A stretch of DNA of 64,000 nucleotides from Marinomonas shanghaiensis (GCF_003259175.1 NZ_QGOK01000015.1:1-64000); one strand, 5' to 3'; positions 1-10,959 are shown, counted from the first letter of the stretch. The notes: generated by a model from the letters alone, not told the origin. Numbers and translations are program-made.

Positions 1-102
1 AATTATCTGATTATCTATTTTAAAGAGCGTCACCGCACTCATTATGCGGCTGAGGTCGTGTATAATACAGAGTATTTTTATCCATGCAACTCTTTTTTAA
101 AC

Positions 103-140
103 AAAAAACCACCACATCGAATAATGTAATGGTTTTTTTT
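103..140 (-). terminator. Rho-independent terminator of the fumarase gene
   Basis: A 9-base stem, AAAAAACCA against TGGTTTTTT, is followed on the minus strand by a T run. It lies 20 bases past the fumarase stop, so it most likely ends that transcript. The A/T ends make it potentially active in both directions. Confidence 0.6.
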
Positions 141-160
141 CAAAAACTACCGCAGTCCGA

Positions 161-1678
161 TTATTTTATTTCAAGCGCCTGCGCTTCAATTCTCGCTTTC
201 CATTCTGCTGGGCCCGTAATATGCACAGACGTACCAGCAGTATCAACAGCAACCGTTACAGGCATATCAACAACATCAAATTCATATATTGCCTCCATCC
301 CCAATTCTGGAAAAGCAACAACATCCGCTTTTTTAATCGCTTTGGAAACCAAGTAAGCCGCACCACCTACCGCCATAAGATAAACCGCACCAAATTCCTT
401 AATAGCTTCAATAGCAACAGGGCCACGCTCAGATTTACCAATCATGCCAAGCAACCCCGTTTTATCAAGGATCGTTCTGGTGAACTTATCCATTCGAGTC
501 GCGGTAGTTGGGCCCGCCGGACCGACAGCCTCATCTCTTACAGGGTCAACAGGCCCTACGTAATAAATAAAGCGCCCTTTCAGATCGACTGGGAGTTCTT
601 CCCCATTCGCCATCATCTCAACCATTTTCTTATGGGCCGCATCACGACCTGTCAACATTTTGCCATTCAGCAAAATCGTTTCACCAGGCTGCCACTCTTT
701 TACCTGCTCAGGCGTAATAGTGTTTAAGTCAACTCGACGCACACTTTCACCCACTTCCCAAGTGATTTCTGGCCAGTCATCCAACGAAGGCGGCACAAGA
801 TCAGCAGGGCCAGAACCATCAAGCACGAAATGCGCATGGCGTGTAGCCGCACAGTTTGGAATCATTGCAACGGGCAAAGAAGCCGCATGGGTTGGGTAAT
901 CCATGATTTTCACATCAAGAACCGTTGTCAAACCACCAAGCCCTTGCGCACCAATACCCAAATTGTTAACCGCCTCAAAAATAGCAAGACGAAGCTCTTC
1001 CACACGAGTCTGTGGACCACGAGCCTTCAATTCGTGAATATCAATTGGCTCCATTAGAGATTCTTTCGCCATCACCATGGCTTTCTCTGCGGTACCACCG
1101 ATGCCGATACCAAGCATTCCTGGAGGACACCAGCCCGCCCCCATAGTAGGAACTGTCTTCTTAACCCATTCAACGATATCATCAGAAGGATTCAGCATAG
1201 CCAGTTTAGACTTATTTTCAGAACCACCACCTTTCGCAGCAACATGAACCTCTACTGTATCACCAGGCACTACCTCCATATGAATCACGGCAGGCGTGTT
1301 GTCTTTGGTGTTTTTACGAGCACCCGCAGGATCAGCAAGAATAGACGCACGCAATACATTATCAGGATGAAGATAAGCACGGCGCACACCTTCATTAATC
1401 ATATCAGTGACACTTCTAGTACTTTCCCACTGAACATTCATACCAATCTTGACAAACACGGTAACAATCCCCGTATCCTGACAAATCGGACGCTTGCCTT
1501 CCGCACACATGCGAGAATTAATAAGAATTTGCGCCATAGAATCTTTTGCAGCCTTACTTTCCTCTCGTTCGTAGGCTTCATGTACGGCTTTTACAAAATC
1601 CAGAGGATGGTAGTAAGAGATAAACTGCAATGCGTCAGCGACGCTATCGATCAGATCATCTTCTTTGATAATGCTCAT
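161..1678 (-). CDS. fumA: Fumarate hydratase class I (4Fe-4S, FumA/FumB type)
   Basis: This enzyme interconverts fumarate and malate in the TCA cycle, in the cytoplasm. The 505-residue protein carries both class I modules in one chain. The N-terminal alpha part has Cys58 and Cys66 in a CAEGKRPICQDTG segment, typical iron-sulfur ligands. The C-terminal beta part has the VGPAGPTTATRMD segment. The length matches the fused single-chain form. The ATG start is followed at once by MSIIKEDDL, and a CAGGAGAGA ribosome site lies just upstream. It appears to be a single-gene unit with its own terminator. The family is certain; the fumA symbol rather than fumB is by convention. Confidence 0.93.
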   Translation of the reverse strand: MSIIKEDDLIDSVADALQFISYYHPLDFVKAVHEAYEREESKAAKDSMAQILINSRMCAEGKRPICQDTGIVTVFVKIGMNVQWESTRSVTDMINEGVRRAYLHPDNVLRASILADPAGARKNTKDNTPAVIHMEVVPGDTVEVHVAAKGGGSENKSKLAMLNPSDDIVEWVKKTVPTMGAGWCPPGMLGIGIGGTAEKAMVMAKESLMEPIDIHELKARGPQTRVEELRLAIFEAVNNLGIGAQGLGGLTTVLDVKIMDYPTHAASLPVAMIPNCAATRHAHFVLDGSGPADLVPPSLDDWPEITWEVGESVRRVDLNTITPEQVKEWQPGETILLNGKMLTGRDAAHKKMVEMMANGEELPVDLKGRFIYYVGPVDPVRDEAVGPAGPTTATRMDKFTRTILDKTGLLGMIGKSERGPVAIEAIKEFGAVYLMAVGGAAYLVSKAIKKADVVAFPELGMEAIYEFDVVDMPVTVAVDTAGTSVHITGPAEWKARIEAQALEIK

Positions 1679-1769
1679 GCTTCTCTCCTGCTGAGTATTA
1701 CGATTGAATCGAAAATGAAATGGTAAAAGATGCGGACCTGCAAAGAAAGCATTAAGGTGGGTTTTAAAG

Positions 1770-1810
1770 CTATATACCCCTCATCAATTGCATGAATGAG
1801 GGGTATATAG
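1770..1810 (-). terminator. Strong hairpin downstream of the DUF2786 gene
   Basis: Two perfect 15-base arms (CTATATACCCCTCAT and its complement) enclose an 11-base loop. It sits 34 bases past the stop of the minus-strand gene at 1844-3445. The trailing T run is short (GCTTTAAAAC), so it may be a terminator or a 3' end stabiliser. Confidence 0.5.
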
Positions 1811-1843
1811 TTAAGAAATTAAGAGCATACCGCTATATACGCA

Positions 1844-3445
1844 TCAGCGGTTCGCTTTTTGCTCTCTATCAGACTTAGGTTTTTGCACAGAGTGCTGAAT
1901 GTACTCTTCTAAAATTTGGGCCGTGAATTTTTCACGCTCAGGCAAAGAGGCAATGCGCTCCGCCTCCCAATTAATTAAACGAATAAAAACAGAATACTTT
2001 TTAATAAACCCATAACCAATGTCTCTTACGCCTATACCATTGGTTTCCATTAGATAAATAACTTGCTCTAGATTTTTCTGAGCCTCGAATTGCCCACCCT
2101 CACTTGCTGCAACAAGCAAGCGCTGAATGTGCTGAATCGGATTTTCTGACGCACGAGACTCTTTCTTAGCTTGGCTAGAAGTTAAAAACTTGTCTAACAT
2201 TTCTTCCGTATGCGCCTCTCTTGCATGCACATCAGAAATACTGGCGGACTCACGCTCCAGCAATCGAATAAATAAACTCTTATTTTTTATATCTGAAAAC
2301 TCTAGATCTTTAAGAGACAGACCATTCTCCGACATAATATCAATCACTTTTTCATAGGATGCCGAGGCTTCAGCACCAACCGAAACAGCCAAGGCAAGAT
2401 GACGACGCAGCTCATGCATAATTTTCGCCGCTCTGTAGTCTTCTTTACGCTGCAAATGTTGCTTAAAGGATTCTTTGTTCTTTGTCAGTGCATGACTAAT
2501 AGCGTCGTACCCTTGAACCGCTTCCTGCTCTTCTCGCAGACGCTCCATACGAACTTTAGTACAGCTATTTTCCCATGCCTCGTAAGATTTGGCTCTTGCT
2601 TGAAAAGCACGCTCAATAGCTTCTTCAAAACTCTGTTCAATACGAGCTCGCTCGGAGCGCTCTTGAATCTCATTTTGCTCATGCTCATAACGCTTCTTCT
2701 TTTTGAGCTGCAAATTCTCTTGAGCCAAAAGAAGCTGCTTATTTAGCGCCTCTATGTCCGCTTGAACTTTAAGCTCATCAAAATCGACAAGCTTTTCATA
2801 GACATTAGACCAGTAACTATCCTCAACAAAGGGGACACTTGGATTACTGGTCGCATATTGTGTTTTTAGCGTTTCAGTAAATTCATATCCATCGGGACGG
2901 AAGGCTCTCGTCGCATTAATAACATTGTCACTAGACGTATAGCTTGTTGTGCTATCTTGTCCACTATCACTTACAACAGACTGAGCTGCCATTTCCACAC
3001 CATCCAACCTATTTTCAGGCACAACATCATCGACATCAACACTTTCAACACTTTCAACAGTAGAAGACTCTTTAAAAGCCTCATCCGACTCTTGATAACC
3101 AGATAGATCTATATCATCCAAAATAGTACGCGCTGATTCATACGCCCTACTGGCATCACTATTTTTTTCACTGAAACGACGCTGATAAACCGAACCTTCA
3201 GATGCAGGTTTGACCGGATTGTCTTTTTGATGACGTGGCGCAGCACCACCCCAACTTACACGATAAAGCATGGAACGATCACACAATTGCAAGATAGGTA
3301 GCTCTTTTTGAGCAACCTGATACTGCCTAATTAAAGATTCTGCATGGCGCAGAGCCATGACAGATTCACTTGAATTAGTGGAAGTAGCTAAATTTAACAA
3401 TTTAACAACTTTTTGTATGGCCTTCTTCCTTTTGCTGATGCTCAT
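1844..3445 (-). CDS. DUF2786-type protein with coiled coil and two further C-terminal repeats
   Basis: Function is unknown. Residues 8-48 (KAIQKVVKLLNLATSTNSSE and following) match the pattern of the DUF2786 domain, a short helical module found in phage and bacterial proteins. Residues about 60-215 are low-complexity and acidic. Residues about 225-340 are strongly charged and helical, probably a coiled coil. Residues 343-424 and 436-518 are two copies of one module, sharing an NG(L/I) turn, an SLFIRLL / SVFIRLI core and a downstream ARE/ERE. Both copies also resemble the N-terminal domain, so the protein may hold three related modules. No signal peptide or membrane segment is seen. It stands alone between fumarase and a HIT gene. 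The ATG start is preceded by only a weak ribosome site. Confidence 0.75.
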   Translation of the reverse strand: MSISKRKKAIQKVVKLLNLATSTNSSESVMALRHAESLIRQYQVAQKELPILQLCDRSMLYRVSWGGAAPRHQKDNPVKPASEGSVYQRRFSEKNSDASRAYESARTILDDIDLSGYQESDEAFKESSTVESVESVDVDDVVPENRLDGVEMAAQSVVSDSGQDSTTSYTSSDNVINATRAFRPDGYEFTETLKTQYATSNPSVPFVEDSYWSNVYEKLVDFDELKVQADIEALNKQLLLAQENLQLKKKKRYEHEQNEIQERSERARIEQSFEEAIERAFQARAKSYEAWENSCTKVRMERLREEQEAVQGYDAISHALTKNKESFKQHLQRKEDYRAAKIMHELRRHLALAVSVGAEASASYEKVIDIMSENGLSLKDLEFSDIKNKSLFIRLLERESASISDVHAREAHTEEMLDKFLTSSQAKKESRASENPIQHIQRLLVAASEGGQFEAQKNLEQVIYLMETNGIGVRDIGYGFIKKYSVFIRLINWEAERIASLPEREKFTAQILEEYIQHSVQKPKSDREQKANR

Positions 3446-3507
3446 AAAACATGCGTTCCAAGTTGGCTAATTATCACCCAGTATAGATTATAAATTCAGA
3501 AGCTTAT

Positions 3508-3951
3508 CTAATAATACAGCTCTGCGTCATTGCTCGGCAAAGTTAAGTCATCACTTAACAATGAATGAACCTTTTGCAATATCTCAGCCAAGTTTTGCTT
3601 TTCATAAGGAATAGCGGCTAATTTACCCCAAACCGGACCGGGCCAACAAGGATCTGCCTTGTAACGTACGATATGATGCACGTGCAGCTGAGGCACTTGA
3701 TTACCAATGGCGGCAATATTTAGCTTAGTCGCCGAAAAAGCATCATGAAGCACTTCCGCTAAAAGGCAACTTTCTGCCATTAGCTGTTGACGATCTGCTT
3801 CTACTAATTGATATATTTCAGTAATATCATTTCTCTGTGGCACCAGTATAAACCAAGGAAACTGAGCATCATTAATCAGACGAAGCTGACACAGTGAAAA
3901 GTGCCCAACAAGGATGGAATCACGACTCAATACTGGATCTAACTCAAACAT
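3508..3951 (-). CDS. HIT-family nucleotide hydrolase/transferase
   Basis: This is a small cytoplasmic protein of the histidine-triad superfamily, whose members hydrolyse or transfer nucleotidyl groups. The catalytic triad region is QLHVHHIVR at residues 89-97 (His90, His92, His93). It is preceded by the usual FPWFILVPQR strand at residues 31-40. At 147 residues the length is normal. It lies 62 bases upstream of the DUF2786 gene in the same direction, so the two could share a transcript. The natural substrate cannot be read from the sequence. Confidence 0.85.
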   Translation of the reverse strand: MFELDPVLSRDSILVGHFSLCQLRLINDAQFPWFILVPQRNDITEIYQLVEADRQQLMAESCLLAEVLHDAFSATKLNIAAIGNQVPQLHVHHIVRYKADPCWPGPVWGKLAAIPYEKQNLAEILQKVHSLLSDDLTLPSNDAELYY

Positions 3952-4036
3952 CTTTACATCTTCCTATTTACAAAAACGGCTTTCATAAGCACTATAGCAC
4001 CCTATTTTCTAAAACTCTCAGAGACTTGGAGCCCGC

Positions 4037-4906
4037 ATGACTGATATGCAGTGTGCAATAGATGCACAAGCAAAATTAGCCGAATGTCCTCGTTGGGACG
4101 AACGTACTCAAACGCTCTATTTTGTCGATATAGATTCTTTCATACTATACGCTTATGACACAAAATCCAAAAGCCTAGTACATCGTAAATTTGATGAAGA
4201 AATAGGCTGTTTCGCTTTAGACGAACAAGATGGTTTTATTGCCGCCTTCCGCTCTGGTGTTTACACATTCGAACAATTCAATGCCGCTTTAAAACCCTAT
4301 TGGCCTGCCTCTTACGATCAAAAAACCACGCGTTTTAACGATGGACGCTGCGACGCAAAAGGACGCTTTTTAGCGGGTACAATGTACTCACCTAAGGATG
4401 CATTTAAAGGCGCTTTACATCAATTTAGCCAAGGAAAAGATGTTCTTATAGACCAAGCTGCGTGGACATCAAACGGTTTAGCCTTCTCACCCGATAACAC
4501 CATCATGTATTACTCCGATACGCCAAACCATGTGGTGTACCAGTTCGATTATGATGTAGAAAGCGGTGTGGCAACCAATAAACGCGTATTCATCCAGTTT
4601 CCACATGGCAATGGTCGTCCTGATGGCGCCGCAGTAGACAGCGAAGGCAACTATTGGTCTGCTCTTTATCAAGGTCAACGCGTTGTTAAAATCAGCCCTC
4701 AAGGCAAAATTTTGGAAGAATATCCGGTTCCAGCCACCTACCCAACCATGGTTGCTTTTGGTGGACCCGATATGAAAACGCTATTTGTGAGCACTTGCCG
4801 TGGGGCACAAACTGAAGATGAACTAAAACAATTCCCCCATGCTGGCGGAATTTTTGCCCTTAAAACCAATGTAAAAGGTCAAATTGAGCCTCGCTTCGCT
4901 GGCTAA
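4037..4906 (+). CDS. SMP-30/gluconolactonase-family protein
   Basis: This is a six-bladed beta-propeller of the SMP-30/regucalcin/gluconolactonase family, metal-dependent lactonases acting on sugar lactones. Family landmarks are the metal-binding Glu in LAECPRWDE near residue 16, the FNDGRCDAKGRFLAGTM strand around residues 107-123, and PDGAAVDSEGNYW around residues 196-208. The 289-residue length is typical. A GGAG ribosome site lies 8 bases before the ATG. No sugar catabolic genes flank it, so the physiological lactone is unknown. proS follows after 77 bases. Confidence 0.85.
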   Translation: MTDMQCAIDAQAKLAECPRWDERTQTLYFVDIDSFILYAYDTKSKSLVHRKFDEEIGCFALDEQDGFIAAFRSGVYTFEQFNAALKPYWPASYDQKTTRFNDGRCDAKGRFLAGTMYSPKDAFKGALHQFSQGKDVLIDQAAWTSNGLAFSPDNTIMYYSDTPNHVVYQFDYDVESGVATNKRVFIQFPHGNGRPDGAAVDSEGNYWSALYQGQRVVKISPQGKILEEYPVPATYPTMVAFGGPDMKTLFVSTCRGAQTEDELKQFPHAGGIFALKTNVKGQIEPRFAG

Positions 4907-4983
4907 AACACTTAGCGTTATGATTCCGCTTTATATTTTGCAATCTTACATTAATCACTCAACCTTAAAGTACAAAGATTATT

Positions 4984-6708
4984 ATGCGTGCAAGCAATTA
5001 TTTATTCTCTACATTACGCGATGCCCCTACTGATGCCGTCGTCACCAGCCACCAGCTAATGATTCGCGCAGGCATGATTCGTCAAGTGTCAAAAGGCTTA
5101 TACACTTGGCTGCCGACAGGATTAAAAGTTTTTCGCAAAGTCGAAAACATTGTTCGTGACGAAATGGAGAAAGCCGGCTCACTTGAAGTCATCATGCCTG
5201 GCGTTCAACCCGCAGAACTATGGCAAGAAACAGGACGCTGGCAGAAGTATGGCCCAGAACTTCTTCGCCTACAGGATCGCCATGGTCGCGACTATTGCCT
5301 TGGACCAACCCATGAAGAAGTGATTACTGAACTTGCGCGTAATGAATTGACCAGTTATAAACAACTGCCAATCAACTTCTTTCAGATACAAACCAAATTT
5401 CGTGACGAAGTTCGCCCTCGCTTTGGCGTAATGCGTTCCCGCGAGTTTTGCATGAAAGACGCCTATTCGTTTCACGTTGGTGCTGAATCGCTACAAGAAA
5501 CCTATGACGTAATGCATCAAGCCTACTGCAACGTGTTTGATCGTATCGGGCTGGATTATCGCCCTGTGCGCGCAGACACAGGCAGTATCGGTGGCGCTTA
5601 CTCACATGAATTTCATGTACTGGCTGACTCCGGTGAAGATGACATTGCGTTCAGCGATTCATCCGATTTTGCCGCCAACATTGAGCTTGCTGAAGCCATC
5701 TGCTTAAAAGAAAAAGCCGACGCCCCCACACAAGACATACAAGAAGTATTCACGCCTGACTGCAAAACCATTCAAAAAGTGGCTGAATTCTTGAAACTCG
5801 ATGTCACCAGCACGGTAAAAACCATGCTAGTAAAAGCCCTTGATGAAGACAATGAGCCCACCATAGCAGCCCTTGTGCTTCGTGGCGACCATAACATCAA
5901 CGAAATCAAAGTCGAGAAATTATCTGGCATCGTTTCTCCATTTGAATTTGCGGATGAAGCAGACATCATCGCCAAGATTGGCTGCGCTCCAGGTTCAATT
6001 GGACCAAAAGGCTTAGCGGAAAAAGGCGTTCGTGTCATTGCAGATCGTTCAGCAGCCGTTATGTCAGACTTCTGCGCTGGCGCAAACAAAGACGATTATC
6101 ACTTTACCGGCTTGAACTGGGAACGTGATTGCGCGGCATTTGAGATTGCCGACATCCGCAACGTCGTTGAAGGCGACCCATCTCCAGACGGACAAGGCAC
6201 TATCGTCATTAAACGCGGCATCGAAGTAGGCCACATCTTCCAGCTTGGTCAGCAATACGCAGAAGCACTAAAAGCTACGGTTCTAGATGAAAACGGCAAA
6301 GCACAAATCATGCACATGGGCTGTTATGGCATTGGCGTTTCTCGCATTGTTGCGGCCGCAATCGAACAAAACTTCGACGAAAAAGGCATTTTGTGGCCGG
6401 AAAGCATTGCACCATTCGATATCGCCATTGTTGCAATGAACTATGACAAGTCTGAAGCCGTCCGCACTGAATGTGACCGCTTGTATGCTGAACTCAAAGC
6501 AAAAGGTTTAGACGTATTATTAGACGATCGCAAAGAGCGCCCAGGTGTTAAATTCGCAGACTGCGAACTACTCGGCATTCCACATCGATTGGTCGTTGGT
6601 GACAAAGGGCTAGAAAAAGGCACATTGGAATACAGATACCGCAAAGCAAGTGACAACGAAGACATCGCCATTGCTGACGCAATCGAGTTTATTCTAAGCA
6701 AAAAATAA
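4984..6708 (+). CDS. proS: Prolyl-tRNA synthetase (bacterial type with editing domain)
   Basis: This class II aminoacyl-tRNA synthetase charges tRNA-Pro in the cytoplasm. Class II motif 2 is at [17 protein letters not shown] (about residues 139-155), and motif 3 is at [14 protein letters not shown]. The insertion between the motifs (about residues 230-390) corresponds to the editing domain that clears mischarged Ala-tRNA-Pro. At 574 residues it matches the Escherichia coli-type enzyme. A terminator follows 9 bases after the stop, so it is probably transcribed alone. Confidence 0.97.
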   Translation: MRASNYLFSTLRDAPTDAVVTSHQLMIRAGMIRQVSKGLYTWLPTGLKVFRKVENIVRDEMEKAGSLEVIMPGVQPAELWQETGRWQKYGPELLRLQDRHGRDYCLGPTHEEVITELARNELTSYKQLPINFFQIQTKFRDEVRPRFGVMRSREFCMKDAYSFHVGAESLQETYDVMHQAYCNVFDRIGLDYRPVRADTGSIGGAYSHEFHVLADSGEDDIAFSDSSDFAANIELAEAICLKEKADAPTQDIQEVFTPDCKTIQKVAEFLKLDVTSTVKTMLVKALDEDNEPTIAALVLRGDHNINEIKVEKLSGIVSPFEFADEADIIAKIGCAPGSIGPKGLAEKGVRVIADRSAAVMSDFCAGANKDDYHFTGLNWERDCAAFEIADIRNVVEGDPSPDGQGTIVIKRGIEVGHIFQLGQQYAEALKATVLDENGKAQIMHMGCYGIGVSRIVAAAIEQNFDEKGILWPESIAPFDIAIVAMNYDKSEAVRTECDRLYAELKAKGLDVLLDDRKERPGVKFADCELLGIPHRLVVGDKGLEKGTLEYRYRKASDNEDIAIADAIEFILSKK

Positions 6709-6716
6709 AACGATCA

Positions 6717-6752
6717 AGCCTAACGAAAGCAATCACTTCCGTTAGGCTTTTC
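6717..6752 (+). terminator. Rho-independent terminator of proS
   Basis: A 9-bp stem (AGCCTAACG against CGTTAGGCT) is followed by TTTTCC, immediately past the proS stop codon. Confidence 0.75.
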
Positions 6753-6792
6753 CATCTCTATAGAAATATCCCATCGTAAAAAAGGGGCAAAC

Positions 6793-7137
6793 ATGACCAC
6801 CATTTACCACAACCCTCGCTGCTCAAAATCCCGCCAAACCTTAGAACTTCTAGCAAAACATAACATCCAACCTGAGATTCGCTTATATTTACAAGACACC
6901 CCCAGTGTTGAAGAAATCAAAACACTATTGACACAGCTTGCGATAACACCGTTAGAGCTCATGCGCACCAAAGAATCCACTTTCAAAGAGCTTAATCTAG
7001 ACAAAGATTCAACAGACGAAGAGTGTATAGAAGCCCTGCATACCCACCCAATTTTAATAGAACGCCCCATCGTCATACACAACAACAAAGCAAAAATTGG
7101 CCGCCCACCGGAAAGCGTTTTGGCTTTGTTTGAGTAA
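6793..7137 (+). CDS. arsC: ArsC-family reductase (glutaredoxin-dependent arsenate reductase type)
   Basis: This 114-residue thioredoxin-fold protein resembles glutaredoxin-coupled arsenate reductases. The catalytic cysteine is Cys10 in NPRCSKSRQT. The conserved arginines appear in LMRTKES (about residue 59) and ERPIVI (about residue 91), and GRPPESV follows. The chain is shorter than plasmid ArsC (about 140 residues), as in many chromosomal forms. No arsenic efflux gene is adjacent. The neighbour is a quinone-reductase-like flavoprotein 28 bases downstream, so the real role may be general thiol redox rather than arsenate resistance. Confidence 0.85.
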   Translation: MTTIYHNPRCSKSRQTLELLAKHNIQPEIRLYLQDTPSVEEIKTLLTQLAITPLELMRTKESTFKELNLDKDSTDEECIEALHTHPILIERPIVIHNNKAKIGRPPESVLALFE

Positions 7138-7165
7138 GTGAAAGTAACTAAATAGGAATCATTGA

Positions 7166-7768
7166 ATGACTCAGCCACCTTACGTCTTGATTTTATTTTA
7201 TAGCCGACACGGCTCAATTGCAGAAATGGCAAAACACATCGCCCGAGGCGTCAATAAAGTCAATGGCATGGAAGCAAAAATACGCCAAGTACCAGAAGTG
7301 TCTGACATTACGACGATCGCTTCACCAGCACTGCCTGATGAAGGCGCTCCTTACTGCACACTGGAAGAGCTGGCCAGCTGTTCCGGACTGGCTATAGGCT
7401 CACCATCTTATTTTGGCAGCATGGCAGCACCACTTAAGCACTTTATCGACCAGACATCGACATTATGGTTAACTGGAAGATTAATAGACAAGCCTGCTTG
7501 CGGCTTTACAAGCGCCAGCACCATGCATGGCGGCCAAGAACAGTGCATCCATAGCATGATGACCCCCTTACTTCATCATGGCATGGTTTGGCTCGGCCTC
7601 CCCTATAAAAACAAAGAGCTGATTAGCACAACAGCTGGCGGCACGCCTTACGGCGCCAGCCATCTTGCCAACAGCACGCATGAGACAACACTAACCGATG
7701 ATGAAAAAGCACTGTGCGAAGCACAAGGAAAGCGCATCGCAGAGATGGCAATAAAGCTACAAAAATAA
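7166..7768 (+). CDS. WrbA-like flavodoxin-fold NAD(P)H:quinone oxidoreductase
   Basis: This 200-residue flavodoxin-fold protein is close to WrbA, an FMN enzyme that reduces quinones by two electrons. The FMN phosphate loop is YSRHGSIAEMAKHIARG near residues 12-28. The isoalloxazine loop is GSPSYFGSMAAPLKHFID near residues 78-95. It probably forms a two-gene unit with the ArsC-like gene 28 bases upstream. A bidirectional terminator shared with cysB follows. Whether it is WrbA itself or a paralogue is not decided here. Confidence 0.87.
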   Translation: MTQPPYVLILFYSRHGSIAEMAKHIARGVNKVNGMEAKIRQVPEVSDITTIASPALPDEGAPYCTLEELASCSGLAIGSPSYFGSMAAPLKHFIDQTSTLWLTGRLIDKPACGFTSASTMHGGQEQCIHSMMTPLLHHGMVWLGLPYKNKELISTTAGGTPYGASHLANSTHETTLTDDEKALCEAQGKRIAEMAIKLQK

Positions 7769-7792
7769 ACATCTGACGCACCAGCAAAGACA

Positions 7793-7828
7793 AAAAAGCC
7801 GCCATTCGAACATTCGCGGCGGCTTTTT
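7793..7828. terminator. Bidirectional terminator between the WrbA-like gene and cysB
   Basis: AAAAAGCCGCC at 7793-7803 pairs with GGCGGCTTTTT at 7818-7828. The element has T runs on both strands and lies between two convergent genes. Confidence 0.85.
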
Positions 7829-7855
7829 GATTTTCTTTCAAACAAGAAACTTACA

Positions 7856-8872
<1,017 letters not shown>

Positions 8873-8938
8873 TTACTTTATAGAATAGTAAAAAACCTCT
8901 AGTGTTGCCAGCTTAAATAACCTCAATATGGCGTTCTA

Positions 8939-9700
8939 ATGGATTTTCTTTGGTACATTTGCGCAGGTGCGGCCGTTGGATTGGCAGTCGGCATTACCGG
9001 CGTTGGCGGCGGCTCACTTATGACGCCACTTTTATTAATGTTCGGCTTTCCGCCTCATATCGCCATTGGCACAGACCTAATGTATGCCGGTATAGCGAAA
9101 AGCACTGGCGTCGTGATGCATGCAAAACGCGGCAATGTGAACTGGAAAATCGTTTTCGCCATGGCAGCAGGAAGCATCCCCGCCTCTTTTATCACCGTCT
9201 GGGCACTGTCTCAATTTGAAAAGCCAGACCATTACCAAGAAATCTTAACCAGTACGCTGGGAGTCATGCTGCTTCTAACCGCTATTGTCATCTTATTTAG
9301 AGCCAAGCTTACAAATGCATTAAGCGTCAATATAGCTGAGCACAATAGTACAAAGATTGTGTTTGTCTGTGGCTTTATTTTAGGCGTCCTTGTCACACTG
9401 ACGTCAGTTGGCGCTGGCGCCTTAGGAACGGCCATTATGATGATATTATTTCCCGCCATGAGGGCAAGAAACATTGTCGGCACTGATCTTGCTCATGCCG
9501 TCCCCCTCACCCTAGTTGCAGGCACGGGGCATATTTTTTTAGGGAATGTTGACTACACATTGCTGGCGGCCCTTTTGATCGGCTCCATACCAACAATATA
9601 CATAGGAACACGTATCGCCAGCCATGTGCCAAACCATGTACTACAACCTTTGCTAGCAACAGCTTTACTCTCTTTTGGGGTGAAGTATCTTTTCTTCTAA
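8939..9700 (+). CDS. TSUP-family sulfite/sulfonate exporter (TauE/SafE)
   Basis: This inner-membrane protein of 253 residues has about eight hydrophobic helices, two homologous halves and glycine-rich turns (GITGVGGGSLMTP near residue 20 and VTLTSVGAGALGTAIMM near residue 160). That pattern is the TauE/SafE signature. Members export sulfite, sulfoacetate or related anions. It is divergently transcribed from cysB across 108 bases, which supports a sulfur role and probable CysB control. The substrate is inferred from context only. Confidence 0.86.
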   Translation: MDFLWYICAGAAVGLAVGITGVGGGSLMTPLLLMFGFPPHIAIGTDLMYAGIAKSTGVVMHAKRGNVNWKIVFAMAAGSIPASFITVWALSQFEKPDHYQEILTSTLGVMLLLTAIVILFRAKLTNALSVNIAEHNSTKIVFVCGFILGVLVTLTSVGAGALGTAIMMILFPAMRARNIVGTDLAHAVPLTLVAGTGHIFLGNVDYTLLAALLIGSIPTIYIGTRIASHVPNHVLQPLLATALLSFGVKYLFF

Positions 9701-9796
9701 AAAGTCAAAAAATCGCGGCTAAGCGGTTCATTCAAAGAGAAAAACACGATATTGTAAGCAGCTATAACTAAAAGCAAAAAAGCAGGAAACCCCGCA

Positions 9797-10873
9797 ATGA
9801 GTAACAAACGTCTTGAAGACTTAAATATTGCCTCTTTTACCCCGCTGGTAACACCGAGTCAATTGAAGAAAGAGCTGCCAGTAAGCGAAAATATCAGCAG
9901 CCACGTAGCCCAATCACGTGACATCATCAAAAATATTATGGATGGTAAAGACCATCGCCTAGCGATCGTTATTGGACCATGCTCTATTCACGACCCACAA
10001 GCTGCACTCGATTATGCTACACGCCTAAAAGGGCTGGCCGAAAAACTGGATGATACTCTCTACATCATCATGCGCGCTTATTTTGAAAAACCACGCACAA
10101 CCGTTGGCTGGAAAGGTTTGATAAACGACCCTAATCTAGATGGCACTTTTGATATCAACAAAGGCATTCGCATTGGCCGTAAGCTATTAATCGATTTAGC
10201 TGAACTTGGCCTACCTCTTGCCACTGAAGCCCTAGACCCTATCTCACCACAGTACATTCAAGACCTAATTAGCTGGTCTGCTATTGGCGCTCGGACCACT
10301 GAGTCGCAAACACACCGAGAAATGGCATCTGGCTTGTCTGGCCCAGTTGGCTTTAAAAACGGCACTGATGGCGGCCTGACGGTAGCGATTAATGCCATGC
10401 AATCTGTTTCTCACCCGCACTCTTTCTTGGGTATCAACGAAGAAGGCCAAGTTACAGTTGTCAACACAAAAGGCAATGATTACGGTCACATTGTACTTCG
10501 TGGCGGCGGCGGCAAACCTAACTACGAAGCAAAATTTGTTGTCGAAGCTGAGCAGGAATTAGCAAAAGCCAATCTCAAAGTGAACATCATGGTGGACACG
10601 TCTCACGAGAACTCCAGCAAAAAGCCTGAGCGTCAAATAACGGTTGCAGAAGATTCAACTCAACAGATCATTAATGGAAACCAATCCATTATGGGATTAA
10701 TGATAGAAAGCAACATTGGCTGGGGCAATCAAAAAGTACCTGCTAACCTAAGCGATCTAGAATACGGTGTGTCTATTACAGACGCCTGCATTGATTGGGA
10801 AACCACTGAAAAAGCACTGACCGAGATGGCAAACGCTTTGCGTGATGTATTACCCAAACGCCAGCGCGGATAA
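9797..10873 (+). CDS. aroG: 3-deoxy-7-phosphoheptulonate (DAHP) synthase, class I
   Basis: This is the first enzyme of the shikimate pathway, condensing phosphoenolpyruvate and erythrose 4-phosphate. The 358-residue chain has the AroFGH landmarks: IGPCSIHDP near residue 59, YFEKPRTTVGWKG near residue 94, GARTTESQTHREMASG near residue 165 and VDTSHENSSKKPERQ near residue 270. The N-terminal arm that carries the feedback site is present. Which aromatic amino acid inhibits it cannot be decided, so the symbol is provisional. An AGGA site lies 8 bases before the ATG, and a strong terminator follows. Confidence 0.92.
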   Translation: MSNKRLEDLNIASFTPLVTPSQLKKELPVSENISSHVAQSRDIIKNIMDGKDHRLAIVIGPCSIHDPQAALDYATRLKGLAEKLDDTLYIIMRAYFEKPRTTVGWKGLINDPNLDGTFDINKGIRIGRKLLIDLAELGLPLATEALDPISPQYIQDLISWSAIGARTTESQTHREMASGLSGPVGFKNGTDGGLTVAINAMQSVSHPHSFLGINEEGQVTVVNTKGNDYGHIVLRGGGGKPNYEAKFVVEAEQELAKANLKVNIMVDTSHENSSKKPERQITVAEDSTQQIINGNQSIMGLMIESNIGWGNQKVPANLSDLEYGVSITDACIDWETTEKALTEMANALRDVLPKRQRG

Positions 10874-10893
10874 ATATTAGAAAAACATCTAAC

Positions 10894-10932
10894 AAAAAAG
10901 GGGCACCTCAATTAAGAGATGCCCCTTTTTTT
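10894..10932. terminator. Terminator between aroG and nfuA
   Basis: AAAAAGGGGCA pairs with TGCCCCTTTTT across a short loop. T runs are present in both directions and the flanking genes converge. Confidence 0.85.
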
Positions 10933-10959
10933 ACATAACGCTTTCTTCGGTAAAGAAAT

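Noticed and set aside
61..66. TATAAT at the window start as a promoter
   Set aside because: No acceptable -35 box at 16-18 bases and no gene downstream on the plus strand.
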